In this document: positions 8,167-14,196 of the stretch, in pieces | How the letters are laid out: each line of letters begins with the position of its first letter | Position numbering within the stretch: the stretch's first letter is position 1 | Source of the DNA: a virus | Direction: 5' to 3' (one strand) | Virus record (IMG/VR): IMGVR_UViG_3300035188_001338 | Coordinates: 1-42,532 of that record | Length of the DNA stretch: 42,532 bases | Made by a program: the position numbers and the translations under genes | Notes under the pieces: generated by a model | The model's input: the letters and a program-made list of their open reading frames with translations, nothing else | Database searches by the model: none | What the model was told of the DNA's origin: nothing

Positions 8167-8576
8167 TGGTAAAAATAGAAAACATGGTAGAGGTGACTCT
8201 AAAGGAAAAAGATGACTTTTTAAAAGTTCGTGAAACATTAACGCGAATCGGTGTCGCTTCCAAAAAAGAAAAAGTTCTTTACCAGTCTTGTCACATTCTA
8301 CATAAGCAAGGTAGATACTACATCGTACATTTTAAAGAACTTTTTGCATTAGATGGTAAAAATACAGACTTTTCTGAAAATGATATTGCACGAAGAAACA
8401 CAATTGCAAAATTATTGGAAGACTGGGAACTATTAAAAATTGTTAATAAAGATATGGTAAGTGATCCGATTGTATCATTGTCACAAATTAAAATTCTTTC
8501 TCATAAAGAAAAAGATGATTGGGAATTAATTACCAAATATAATATTGGTAAAAAAGCACAGAACGTGAATAAATAA
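8166..8576 (+). CDS. regA: Translational repressor RegA
   Basis: RegA binds the initiation region of early phage mRNAs (in T4 including its own, gp44 and gp45) and blocks translation. The 136-residue protein has the family pattern VEVTLKEKDDFLKVRETLTRIGVASKKEKVLYQSCHILHKQGRYYIVHFKELFALDG. T4 RegA is 122 residues. Position after gp62 is canonical. A structured intergenic RNA follows. Confidence 0.93.
   Translation: MVKIENMVEVTLKEKDDFLKVRETLTRIGVASKKEKVLYQSCHILHKQGRYYIVHFKELFALDGKNTDFSENDIARRNTIAKLLEDWELLKIVNKDMVSDPIVSLSQIKILSHKEKDDWELITKYNIGKKAQNVNK
8568..8575 (+). promoter_or_regulatory. Possible late promoter (AATAAATA)
   Basis: Matches the T4-type late consensus NATAAATA and overlaps the regA stop, about 115 nt before Hsp20. 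The following structured RNA would be at the 5' end of the transcript. In such AT-rich DNA a chance match is quite possible. Confidence 0.35.
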
Positions 8577-8665
8577 CCATATCCCAATCGGGATGGGCTA
8601 GCCTACCGAGGTTAAGGCTAGTAAAATAAACCTCGGACCAACGCCTTATGGGTTGGTATTTTATT
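8577..8665 (+). ncRNA. Candidate structured leader RNA with H-type pseudoknot
   Basis: The 115-nt gap between regA and hsp20 is packed with complementary segments. ATCCC/GGGAT is a hairpin (8581-8585/8590-8594). CTAGCCT (8598-8604) pairs with AGGCTAG (8615-8621). The loop of that stem contains CCGAGGTT (8606-8613), which pairs perfectly with AACCTCGG (8629-8636): the geometry of an H-type pseudoknot. A third hairpin, ACCAAC/GTTGGT (8637-8642/8652-8657), abuts it and is followed by a T-rich stretch that may terminate. It could be a riboswitch, an RNA thermometer-like leader for hsp20, or a terminator of the upstream operon. No known class was recognised. Confidence 0.6.
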
Positions 8666-8691
8666 AACTCGCTTATTTTAAGGAGAAAAGC

Positions 8692-9135
8692 ATGACTCTT
8701 CAATACGGCAAATCTTTGCTGCCTGCAACCGTTGGTTTCGAACGTCTTCTTAGCACTTTTGAAGAATTTGATAGGGCGGTTAAACCTCAAACATATCCTC
8801 CATACAATCTTGTAAAAACAAACGATACGCACTGGACTATTGAAATTGCTATCGCAGGGTTTACACGTGACGAAATTGATATCACTCTAGATGATGGAAA
8901 ACTTTTGGTCACAGGTAAGAGTGCAGATAAAGATAATACCCGCGAATTCATTCATTATGGTATTGCAAAACGTGACTTCAATCATCGATTTATTTTGGCA
9001 CAAACAGTACATGTAAAATCTGCTAACATTGTCGATGGGCTTCTTGTGATTGAACTGGAAAATATTATTCCAGAAGAAAGAAAGCCAAAGAAAATTCAAA
9101 TCGGTAGCAAAAATACAACACTCTTGACAGACTAG
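8692..9135 (+). CDS. hsp20: Small heat-shock protein Hsp20 (IbpA-like)
   Basis: ATP-independent chaperone that holds unfolding proteins. The 147 residues carry an alpha-crystallin domain at about 40-135: YPPYNLVKTNDTHWTIEIAIAGFTRDEIDITLDDGKLLVTG, and a C-terminal LLVIELENIIPEERKPKKIQIG, including the I-x-I type tail. The N-terminal arm FERLLSTFEEF is IbpA-like. AAGGAG RBS. Hsp20 is a standard accessory gene in aquatic T4-like phages. The structured leader upstream suggests post-transcriptional control. Confidence 0.93.
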   Translation: MTLQYGKSLLPATVGFERLLSTFEEFDRAVKPQTYPPYNLVKTNDTHWTIEIAIAGFTRDEIDITLDDGKLLVTGKSADKDNTREFIHYGIAKRDFNHRFILAQTVHVKSANIVDGLLVIELENIIPEERKPKKIQIGSKNTTLLTD

Positions 9136-9152
9136 TAATTTTCATTTATAAT
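9124..9152 (+). promoter_or_regulatory. Sigma70-type promoter overlapping the hsp20 stop
   Basis: TTGACA (9124-9129), 17-bp spacer, TATAAT (9147-9152): a consensus promoter. It starts within the last codons of hsp20 and drives the small-gene operon beginning at 9172. Confidence 0.85.
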
Positions 9153-9171
9153 TTCGTTATTGGAGTTTGAC

Positions 9172-9303
9172 ATGGAAGCATATTTGACATTGACAACTTT
9201 TACTACCTTTGCTTTGGGTGCTTTTCTTGGTGCCCTAGTTGGAAGGCTGATAACATTTTGCCTTATGTCAATATGTTTCCTTTTTCTTCTGTTTAAGCCA
9301 TGA
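9172..9303 (+). CDS. Small single-span membrane protein, 43 residues
   Basis: ATG at 9172 with TTGGAG spaced 5-7 nt upstream, directly behind a consensus promoter. The product is almost wholly hydrophobic: residues about 6-42 form a long Ala/Leu/Phe-rich stretch (for example FALGAFLGALVG and LMSICFLFLLF) broken by a single Arg, so one or two membrane spans. It ends in an ATGA overlap with the next gene. Too short to assign. Early-expressed small membrane peptides in phages often act on the host envelope, but that is only analogy. Confidence 0.65.
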   Translation: MEAYLTLTTFTTFALGAFLGALVGRLITFCLMSICFLFLLFKP

Positions 9304-9491
9304 AAACAAATAATCAACCAATAAAGTTACGCAATCGTTACACTTTGACGGACATTTACTACACTTTTCCTCATTGGGCAACCAAAGAAATTGATGGAGT
9401 GACTTTTACTCCCGTAGTGAAAAATTATCCTACACATGAAACTCAAGTTTTACACTATGTTCGTAAAGATTCTTTGGAAAAAACTAAATGA
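9300..9491 (+). CDS. Small conserved-type phage protein, unknown
   Basis: 63 residues: basic N-terminus, then RYTLTDIYYTFPHWATKEIDGVTFTPVVKN, and a charged end. I recall similar short proteins in aquatic T4-like phages but know no function. It overlaps the upstream membrane peptide by ATGA and the phosphoesterase gene by ATGA, so it is translated within the same early operon. Confidence 0.65.
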   Translation: MKTNNQPIKLRNRYTLTDIYYTFPHWATKEIDGVTFTPVVKNYPTHETQVLHYVRKDSLEKTK

Positions 9492-10267
9492 AAATTGCAC
9501 TCGCATCTGATGTACATTTGGAATTCGGCAACATTCTTTTCGATAATGCTGAGAATGCAGAAGTTCTGATACTGTCTGGTGATATTTGTGTCGCCAACAA
9601 GTTTCATCCTACAGACAAAGAATTTTTCCGTACTTGCTCAGAAAAGTTTCCAAATGTAATCTATATCATGGGAAACCATGAACATTACAATGGTGACTAT
9701 ACGTTGACTGAGAATCTTCTCCGTGATGAACTAGAAGAATTTAAAAATATTCATCTTCTAGAAAAGCAAACGGTCGAGATTAATGGCTACACTTTTATTG
9801 GTGCTACTCTTTGGACCGATATGAACAAAAACGATCCAAACACTTTGTGGCATGTTAGTCGTGTAATGAACGATTTTCGTATTATTCGTAATAGTGGAGC
9901 GATTGAAGATCGAGAAAAACTTACTCCAATGTTTGTGTATAATGAGCACGTGAATACGATGCATTATATCAAAAGTGTCATTGATGCTAAACCTGAAGGT
10001 AAGTTCGTAGTTGTTGGGCATCATGCGCCATCAAAGCAGTCAGTGAAACCTGATTATCATGGTGATCACCTCACCAATGGTGCATATTCTTCAGACTTGT
10101 CGGAGTTTATTCTTGACCGCCCACAAATCAAACTGTGGACGCATGGGCATACTCATGATGTTTTTGACTATATGATTGGTGATACTCGTATATTGTGTAA
10201 TCCTCGTGGATATGCTCTATACGAAGAGCGCGCTGATGAATTTGAATTGCTTTTTACGGAGATTTAA
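9488..10267 (+). CDS. Calcineurin-like metallophosphoesterase
   Basis: A 259-residue two-metal phosphoesterase. The ligand motifs appear in order: DVH (8-10), SGDI (30-33), GNHEH (62-66), GHHAP (about 178-182) and GHTH (about 219-222). The core is a full MPP domain with no extra domains. Substrate unknown: members include nucleotide phosphodiesterases, 2',3'-cyclic phosphodiesterases and protein phosphatases. In the early operon it could act on nucleotides or signalling molecules. All metal ligands seem present, so it is likely active. Confidence 0.88.
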   Translation: MKIALASDVHLEFGNILFDNAENAEVLILSGDICVANKFHPTDKEFFRTCSEKFPNVIYIMGNHEHYNGDYTLTENLLRDELEEFKNIHLLEKQTVEINGYTFIGATLWTDMNKNDPNTLWHVSRVMNDFRIIRNSGAIEDREKLTPMFVYNEHVNTMHYIKSVIDAKPEGKFVVVGHHAPSKQSVKPDYHGDHLTNGAYSSDLSEFILDRPQIKLWTHGHTHDVFDYMIGDTRILCNPRGYALYEERADEFELLFTEI

Positions 10268-10268
10268 A

Positions 10269-10550
10269 ATGCCTATTTTTATGATTGATACTGTTCACAC
10301 TTTTCGCCATAAGTGGCTGATTGAAGCAGAGACATTGGAACACGCTTACGATGAAATGGTGATGACTGAACATGATCGTAAGTTTGATGAACTGACACAA
10401 AAATGTCTCGGTGAAATGATTATTGATGGGCGTGAAGTGACACGTGAAGAAATTGATAAAGTAGTTGCAACTCTTAAAGAGGACAAGGATGAATGGGTAA
10501 ATCATTGGCTTGTGGATAAATGTATTCATAAAGTCGATTATTCTAAATAA
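10269..10550 (+). CDS. Conserved-type phage protein, unknown
   Basis: 93 residues, mostly helical and acidic (MPIFMIDTVHTFRHKWLIEAETLEHAYDEMVM...). Pattern familiar from aquatic T4-like phages, function unknown. I take the ATG at 10269, preceded by ACGGAG; a longer in-frame opening would overlap the phosphoesterase gene extensively. It ends just before the tRNA-Arg gene. Confidence 0.7.
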   Translation: MPIFMIDTVHTFRHKWLIEAETLEHAYDEMVMTEHDRKFDELTQKCLGEMIIDGREVTREEIDKVVATLKEDKDEWVNHWLVDKCIHKVDYSK

Positions 10551-10555
10551 TATTT

Positions 10556-10630
10556 CTGGCCGTCGTTCAATGGATAGGACAGCATTCTTCTAAAGTGCGA
10601 ATGGGGGTTCGATTCCCTCCGGCCGGGCCA
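10556..10630 (+). tRNA. tRNA-Arg (anticodon TCT)
   Basis: 75-nt cloverleaf: acceptor CTGGCCG/CGGCCGG, D-arm GTTC/GGAC, anticodon loop CTTCTAA, T-loop TTCGATT, encoded CCA. It is isolated between two coding genes, 2 kb ahead of the main tRNA bank. It decodes AGA, which is frequent in this AT-rich genome. Confidence 0.95.
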
Positions 10631-10647
10631 AACAATTTCGAGGTTTT

Positions 10648-11106
10648 GTGAAAGAAAAATTTATTAATGCATATATGAAGGTAGCCGAAACGTTTGCCAA
10701 ATTGTCATCGGCTCGGCGTCTTCATGTTGGTGCGATTATTGTAAAAGATGATCGCATCATCTCTATTGGTTACAATGGAATGCCCTCTGGTTGGGACAAT
10801 GATTGTGAGGATTTAGTTGTCTATAGAAAAGAAATCGAACCTGGCCTTTTTAACAACGAATATAAACATGAATGGAAAACTAAACCAGAGGTGCTTCATG
10901 CTGAAACGAATGCAATTGCTAAGTTAGCTAAATCTACCGAATCTGGAAACGGCGCAACTTTATTTGTTACGCATGCACCTTGTATGGATTGTGCAAAACT
11001 AGTTTATCAAAGTGGCATTAGTTCAGTTTACTATAGAAATACTTACCGTTCCGAAGATGGTATTAATTTTTTAAATGCCGCTGGAGTGAACGTAAACAGA
11101 GTATAA
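10648..11106 (+). CDS. cd: dCMP deaminase
   Basis: Zinc enzyme converting dCMP to dUMP for dTMP synthesis. The 152 residues show HAETNAI (84-90; zinc His and catalytic Glu) and PCMDC (111-115; two zinc Cys). An N-terminal block, SSARRLHVGAIIVKDDRIISIGYNGMPSG, is typical of phage dCMP deaminases. Start is GTG at 10648 with CGAGG upstream. It follows the tRNA-Arg by only 17 nt and was probably co-transcribed with it. T4 Cd is 193 residues; this shorter form is close to the bacterial ComEB size. Confidence 0.93.
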   Translation: MKEKFINAYMKVAETFAKLSSARRLHVGAIIVKDDRIISIGYNGMPSGWDNDCEDLVVYRKEIEPGLFNNEYKHEWKTKPEVLHAETNAIAKLAKSTESGNGATLFVTHAPCMDCAKLVYQSGISSVYYRNTYRSEDGINFLNAAGVNVNRV

Positions 11107-11110
11107 TTCA

Positions 11111-11158
11111 CCAGGTGAAAAATTCATTGCTCTAAATAAAATGGAGCACACCTGGAGG
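11111..11158 (+). promoter_or_regulatory. Hairpin abutting the RBS of the SprT-like gene
   Basis: CCAGGTG (11111-11117) pairs with CACCTGG (11149-11155), and inside it GCTC (11129-11132) pairs with GAGC (11144-11147). The outer stem ends directly against the AGG of the RBS (CTGGAGG) for the gene at 11164, so folding could control ribosome access. The loop holds CTAAATA, a possible late-promoter variant. Confidence 0.45.
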
Positions 11159-11163
11159 ATTAT

Positions 11164-11679
11164 ATGCATCTTAGAGTGATCAATAGTCCAGAAAAAAATT
11201 TCACTCCGTTTGTACGAAAAGCGGCACTTTTTTATGTTGAATATCTGATACCAAGCAAAAGGCTCAGAGAAAACGTACATCTAAAAATAAAGTTTAATAA
11301 AAAAAGCAGTTATTGGGGTTTGGCATACATAGATGATAATAATGATGCTAAAAAACCTAGAAAATTTGTAATAGAATTACATCCTTGGATTGGCGCCAGA
11401 GAAATATTTATTACCTTGGCGCATGAAATGGTGCACATTCGACAATATGTCAAGGGTGACACCAATGAAAATTTATCAAAATGGAAAGGTGAAAGAATCA
11501 ATTCAGAAGTGATGGATTATTACCATCATCCATGGGAAATGGAAGCTTATAGTTTAGAGACTTGTCTATATACCAAGTTCGCTATAAAAGAACAATTATG
11601 GTATGTTTTTAAAGACATAGGTAATCCAGAATTACCAATCAAAGAAGAAAAAATAAAATGGAGAAGTAAACCAATTTGA
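11164..11679 (+). CDS. SprT-like zinc metalloprotease domain protein
   Basis: 171 residues with a zincin motif, LAHEMVHIRQY (HExxH at 87-91), and a likely third-ligand region HHPWEMEAYSLE downstream. The order is that of SprT-like/WSS1-type domains found in many aquatic T4-like phages. It lacks a zinc-ribbon tail and any signal peptide, so it is cytoplasmic or virion-associated. Cellular SprT proteins cleave DNA-protein crosslinks; whether the phage protein does so is unknown. Strong RBS (GGAGG). Confidence 0.78.
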   Translation: MHLRVINSPEKNFTPFVRKAALFYVEYLIPSKRLRENVHLKIKFNKKSSYWGLAYIDDNNDAKKPRKFVIELHPWIGAREIFITLAHEMVHIRQYVKGDTNENLSKWKGERINSEVMDYYHHPWEMEAYSLETCLYTKFAIKEQLWYVFKDIGNPELPIKEEKIKWRSKPI

Positions 11680-11680
11680 T

Positions 11681-12424
11681 ATGAAAACTGCATTGTTATT
11701 GACAGGTAATCCAAGATTTTCAAAAGACTTTGATTCACAGATACATAATCTAAAAAATAGCGAAATAGATTGGTATATTTGTTTTTGGAAAAGAGAAGAA
11801 GGTTTTGATCCAAAAATATCCAAAAATTGGCATGTGAAAAATTCTTGGCAAGTGTTGGAAAAAATAAAACCTTTTCTTCCACCTGGGCATAGAATTAAAT
11901 ATATTGAACTTCTCGATCCTAACGATTACTCCGTTTTGCCTTACGATTATCAAGACTATTATAGTAATCCAATAAACATCTGGCAACAATATAAAATATT
12001 ACAATATTGTGATAGGTGGAGAAGAGAATTAGACTCTTATGATTTAGTTATTCGTTCAAGAACAGATTTAGGGCTTAGTGAAAATATCGATTTAAAATTG
12101 GCATACAGTTGTTTGTCTAAAGATTCAAAGGTCATTTATACACCTAATAATCAGAGAAACGGCTACATAGCAAATGTTGGTGGTTATCAAACCGGATTTT
12201 GTGACCAATTTGCAATAGGGTTACCACACATAATATCGGCATATTGTGATTCTATAGATAAATTTCATGAGTTGTATATGTCAGGCACAAAATACAATCC
12301 GGAATATCTTTTACAAACCGCACTGATGAACGAAGGTATAACTTGGCCTCCAACTTCTTTTGAGATAATAAGAGAAAATATACACTGGCAACCTATTGAC
12401 CATGGAAAATGGGCGAACGTGTAA
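11681..12424 (+). CDS. Putative glycosyltransferase, SGQPR family copy 2
   Basis: 247 residues, starting one base after the preceding stop. It belongs to the same family as the copies at 5664, 31657, 32368 and 33508: N-terminal TALLLTGNPRFSKDF, a DWYICFW strand, YDLVIRSRTDLGL (D-containing strand end) and FCDQFAIGLPHIISAY. It is more divergent from copy 1 than copy 3 is. It lies alone next to the tRNA bank, away from the glycan cassette. Function is probably sugar transfer. Confidence 0.6.
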   Translation: MKTALLLTGNPRFSKDFDSQIHNLKNSEIDWYICFWKREEGFDPKISKNWHVKNSWQVLEKIKPFLPPGHRIKYIELLDPNDYSVLPYDYQDYYSNPINIWQQYKILQYCDRWRRELDSYDLVIRSRTDLGLSENIDLKLAYSCLSKDSKVIYTPNNQRNGYIANVGGYQTGFCDQFAIGLPHIISAYCDSIDKFHELYMSGTKYNPEYLLQTALMNEGITWPPTSFEIIRENIHWQPIDHGKWANV

Positions 12425-12491
12425 ATATTTTTATAAAAAAATTAATAAAAAGCCTATATACCTGTATATTAAATTTTTTACGGAGATTTTT

Positions 12492-12596
12492 GTGTTAGTC
12501 TTATCCAAACCTACCTTTACAACATGCGAGTATCGCCCAAGCATTGCCGGCGATAATCTGTCATGGATACAAGGTACAAGGGGTTTGATGAGTTAA
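12492..12596 (+). CDS. Possible 34-residue peptide
   Basis: A GTG-started frame preceded by ACGGAG with 6-7 nt spacing: MLVLSKPTFTTCEYRPSIAG... ending RGLMS. It is followed within 30 nt by an intrinsic terminator. The RBS and position are good, but length and lack of homology knowledge keep this weak. The 321-nt gap 12425-12745 otherwise holds only AT-rich sequence, the terminator, a hairpin, a promoter and a leader. Confidence 0.3.
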   Translation: MLVLSKPTFTTCEYRPSIAGDNLSWIQGTRGLMS

Positions 12597-12623
12597 AGTT
12601 CCAAAAAGTTCCAAAAATTCTCA

Positions 12624-12654
12624 AACCCCTAGATCGAAAGACTAGGGGTTTTTT
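12624..12654 (+). terminator. Rho-independent terminator ahead of the tRNA bank
   Basis: AACCCCTAG (12624-12632) pairs with CTAGGGGTT (12642-12650), loop ATCGAAAGA, followed by a T tract. It separates the upstream genes from the first tRNA promoter. Confidence 0.88.
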
Positions 12655-12656
12655 GT

Positions 12657-12708
12657 TGTTGTAAAAAAACAACAGTGTATTGCCAAGACAAGCAAATGCT
12701 ACTATAAT
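12657..12708 (+). promoter_or_regulatory. Hairpin-promoter module 1 of the tRNA bank
   Basis: GTTGT (12658-12662)/ACAAC (12669-12673) hairpin with an A6 loop, then TTGCCA (12680-12685), 17-bp spacer and TATAAT (12703-12708). It transcribes the first tRNA group. The leader 12719-12735 carries GTTCTTTAAAAATTAG, like a boxA-containing rRNA leader. Confidence 0.8.
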
Positions 12709-12745
12709 ACACATATACGTTCTTTAAAAATTAGATGTAACTTGT

Positions 12746-12819
12746 TGGGGTGTGGTGAAATGGTATCACACAGGATTTTGATTCCCGTATCCTTGGTTCG
12801 ATTCCAAGCACCCCTGCCA
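12746..12819 (+). tRNA. tRNA-Gln (TTG)
   Basis: Acceptor TGGGGTG/CACCCCT with an open U1-U72 end (weak 1-72 pairing is usual for tRNA-Gln), G73, anticodon loop TTTTGAT, T-loop TTCGATT, encoded CCA. Confidence 0.92.
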
Positions 12820-12826
12820 AAATTTA

Positions 12827-12918
12827 GGAAGCGTGGCAGAGCCCGGTTTATTGCACTAGTCTTGAAAACTAGCGATCCTGCGAGGGGTCCGTGAGTTCGA
12901 ATCTCACCGCTTCCACCA
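12827..12918 (+). tRNA. tRNA-Ser (TGA)
   Basis: 92-nt type II tRNA: acceptor GGAAGCG/CGCTTCC, anticodon stem CTAGT/ACTAG with loop CTTGAAA, long variable arm, T-loop TTCGAAT, CCA encoded. Confidence 0.95.
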
Positions 12919-12926
12919 AATTTAAT

Positions 12927-13016
12927 GGAGTGATCCCATAATGGTATTGGAGCGGATTGCTAATCCGTCGGTTTGCGAAAGCAGGCTTCTGGGTTCGAGT
13001 CCCAGTCACTCCGCCA
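12927..13016 (+). tRNA. tRNA-Ser (GCT)
   Basis: 90-nt type II tRNA: acceptor GGAGTGA/TCACTCC, G73, anticodon loop TTGCTAA, variable arm around GCGAAAGC, T-loop TTCGAGT, CCA. Confidence 0.95.
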
Positions 13017-13018
13017 AC

Positions 13019-13113
13019 GGTAGGTAGCACTGGTGTGCGGCTGAGTCTTATAAGCTCGGGAGATCGGTCAGATGGGCTGAAACGGAAGGGTTCGAATCCC
13101 TTACCTACTACCA
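13019..13113 (+). tRNA. Atypical type II tRNA-like gene, apparent anticodon TAT
   Basis: 95 nt with acceptor GGTAGGT/ACCTACT, A73, CCA and a normal T-arm (AAGGG/CCCTT, loop TTCGAAT). The best anticodon stem, TGAGT/GCTCG, gives loop CTTATAA, i.e. anticodon TAT (Ile, AUA). But the variable region is about 27 nt, as in Leu/Ser/Tyr, and the D-arm is degenerate (GCAC/GTGC with only TGGT between). Isoleucine tRNAs are normally type I. It could be a degenerate gene, a tRNA-Ile with an unusual arm, or another specificity. Confidence 0.6.
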
Positions 13114-13120
13114 ATAATAT

Positions 13121-13198
13121 GCACAGGTGGCAGAGCGGCCCAATGCAAGAGTCTGCAAAACTCTAAAGCCGTCGGTTCGAATCCGACCCTGTGCTCCA
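13121..13198 (+). tRNA. tRNA-Cys (GCA)
   Basis: Acceptor GCACAGG/CCTGTGC, U73 (a Cys identity base), anticodon stem AGAGT/ACTCT with loop CTGCAAA, T-loop TTCGAAT, CCA. Confidence 0.95.
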
Positions 13199-13214
13199 GT
13201 TGCAATAAAACAAC

Positions 13215-13268
13215 GTTGTAAAAATACAACAAAATCAAAGTTGACAACGGTAACAATACCTGTATAAT
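13215..13268 (+). promoter_or_regulatory. Hairpin-promoter module 2 of the tRNA bank
   Basis: GTTGTA/TACAAC hairpin (13215-13220/13225-13230), then TTGACA (13241-13246), 16-bp spacer, TATAAT (13263-13268). The leader has GATCTTTAAAAAATAG at about 13303-13318, the same boxA-like element as in module 1, just ahead of tRNA-Glu. Confidence 0.8.
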
Positions 13269-13327
13269 TGATTCTGTTGTCGATGCGGTAGTGATAACAA
13301 ACGATCTTTAAAAAATAGCTGTTCATT

Positions 13328-13402
13328 GCACGGTTCGTCTATCGGTTAGGACGCTAGCCTTTCACGCTGGAAAGACGGGTTCGATTCCCGTACCGTGTAC
13401 CA
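13328..13402 (+). tRNA. tRNA-Glu (TTC)
   Basis: Acceptor GCACGGT/ACCGTGT (G1-U72), anticodon stem CTAGC/GCTGG, loop CTTTCAC, T-loop TTCGATT, encoded CCA. The CCA is also the start of a 15-bp inverted repeat with 13464-13478. Confidence 0.94.
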
Positions 13403-13478
13403 TATTGAAACACATTAGAACCCACCCCTAGTAGCAAAAGCGAATCAAGGGTGTAATATTGAGTGTGTTTCAATATGG
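13400..13478 (+). ncRNA. Structured spacer RNA 1 closed by a 15-bp helix that includes the tRNA-Glu CCA
   Basis: CCATATTGAAACACA (13400-13414) is perfectly complementary to 13464-13478. The loop has a smaller stem CACCC/GGGTG and a CAAAAGCG element. A related module follows tRNA-Leu at 13899-13996. It may guide tRNA 3'-end processing, or be an independent small RNA comparable in location to the RNAs C and D of the T4 tRNA cluster. Confidence 0.5.
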
Positions 13479-13652
13479 TAATAGGGTTCTGTCCCATAAG
13501 GGAATGGTAACGAAAGTGCCTTCCAATATGTTCGGTGGCCAACGAGCATAGATGCGGAATGTATGAGTAGAGAGGTGAACGAAAGTTTGCGATAAAGCCC
13601 CGGTAGGCCTAAGCATGTAATGTGTACAAAATACATCCCTATACCAATTTTC
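13479..13652 (+). ncRNA. Unassigned structured interval ending in ACCA
   Basis: 174 nt with no convincing gene. ATAGGG (13481-13486) pairs with CCCTAT (13637-13642), which is directly followed by ACCA, and inside it a 5-bp stem ATGTG/TACAT with 7-nt loop (13620-13636) sits where a T-arm would be. Other small hairpins (GGG/CCC near 13484, GAAA-looped stems) occur. The T-loop is not tRNA-like. It could be a large tRNA-like or CCA-ended small RNA. Confidence 0.35.
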
Positions 13653-13739
13653 GGGTGCGTAGCCAAATGGTTGACGGCAGCAGACTGTAAATCTGTGACA
13701 TAAGAAACGCTGGTGGTTCGAATCCATCCGCACCCACCA
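13653..13739 (+). tRNA. tRNA-Tyr (GTA)
   Basis: 87-nt type II tRNA: acceptor GGGTGCG/CGCACCC, A73, anticodon stem GCAGA/TCTGT with loop CTGTAAA, T-loop TTCGAAT, CCA. Confidence 0.95.
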
Positions 13740-13741
13740 AT

Positions 13742-13815
13742 GCGGGTATAACTTAGTGGTAAAGTAGCTGGCTTTTAACCAGCAAATCCGAGTTCGATTC
13801 TCGGTGCCCGTACCA
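13742..13815 (+). tRNA. tRNA-Lys (TTT)
   Basis: Acceptor GCGGGTA/TGCCCGT, anticodon stem GCTGG/CCAGC with loop CTTTTAA, T-arm CCGAG/CTCGG, CCA. It decodes AAA, heavily used here. Confidence 0.95.
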
Positions 13816-13824
13816 AAGAAAAAA

Positions 13825-13901
13825 GCCCCTTTGACGGAATAGGTATACGTGCCATGCTTAGAACTTGGATTTTGTGGGTTCGAATCCCACGAGGGGCACC
13901 A
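13825..13901 (+). tRNA. tRNA-Leu (TAG) with unusually short variable region
   Basis: Acceptor GCCCCTT/GAGGGGC, A73, Leu-like D-arm (ACG/CGT), anticodon stem CCATG/CTTGG, loop CTTAGAA, T-arm GTGGG/CCCAC, CCA. Only ATTTT separates anticodon and T stems, whereas bacterial and phage tRNA-Leu normally have a long variable arm. Confidence 0.85.
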
Positions 13902-13996
13902 TATTGAAGCATTCTAAACTGGACGCAGGATCGGGGAAAGTCAAAAGCGGGTTGATCACCACAAGTAGACTGGAGATCAAGAGTGCTTTAATATGG
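13899..13996 (+). ncRNA. Structured spacer RNA 2, related to spacer RNA 1
   Basis: CCATATTGAAGCA (13899-13911) pairs with TGCTTTAATATGG (13984-13996) with one G-U pair. The helix contains the CCA of tRNA-Leu and the first two bases of tRNA-Asp, so it would bring both tRNA ends together. The loop shares CAAAAGCG with spacer RNA 1. Confidence 0.5.
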
Positions 13997-14069
13997 TTCC
14001 ATAGTATATCGGCGAGTATAGCGCCCTGTCACGGCGCAGGAACGGGTTCGAATCCCGTTGGGACCGCCA
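13995..14069 (+). tRNA. tRNA-Asp (GTC)
   Basis: Acceptor GGTTCCA/TGGGACC, G73, anticodon stem GCGCC/GGCGC with loop CTGTCAC, T-loop TTCGAAT, CCA. Confidence 0.95.
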
Positions 14070-14071
14070 AT

Positions 14072-14145
14072 ACCTGATTAGCTCAAAGGTAGAGCATCCG
14101 GCTGATAACCGGAAGACACTGGATCGTTACCAGTATCAGGTACCA
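14072..14145 (+). tRNA. tRNA-Ile (GAT) with altered T-loop
   Basis: Acceptor ACCTGAT/ATCAGGT, D-arm GCTC/GAGC, anticodon stem TCCGG/CCGGA, loop CTGATAA, CCA. The T-loop is ATCGTTA rather than TTCGANT; bases 54 and 58 appear swapped (A54, U58), which may keep the tertiary pair. Confidence 0.9.
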
Positions 14146-14146
14146 A

Positions 14147-14196
14147 GTTGTTTATATACAACGCATATTGCCAAGTTAAATATATATCTGTATAAT
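14147..14196 (+). promoter_or_regulatory. Hairpin-promoter module 3 of the tRNA bank
   Basis: GTTGT/ACAAC hairpin (14147-14151/14158-14162), TTGCCA (14168-14173), 17-bp spacer, TATAAT (14191-14196). The leader to tRNA-Ala contains small hairpins, including AGTC/GACT and TATC-TTCG-GATA. Confidence 0.8.

Noticed and set aside
13401-13478. CRISPR-like or transposon-end interpretation of the long inverted repeat
   Set aside because: No array of spaced direct repeats, no transposase and no target duplication; the repeats sit exactly at tRNA ends, so RNA structure is the better explanation.
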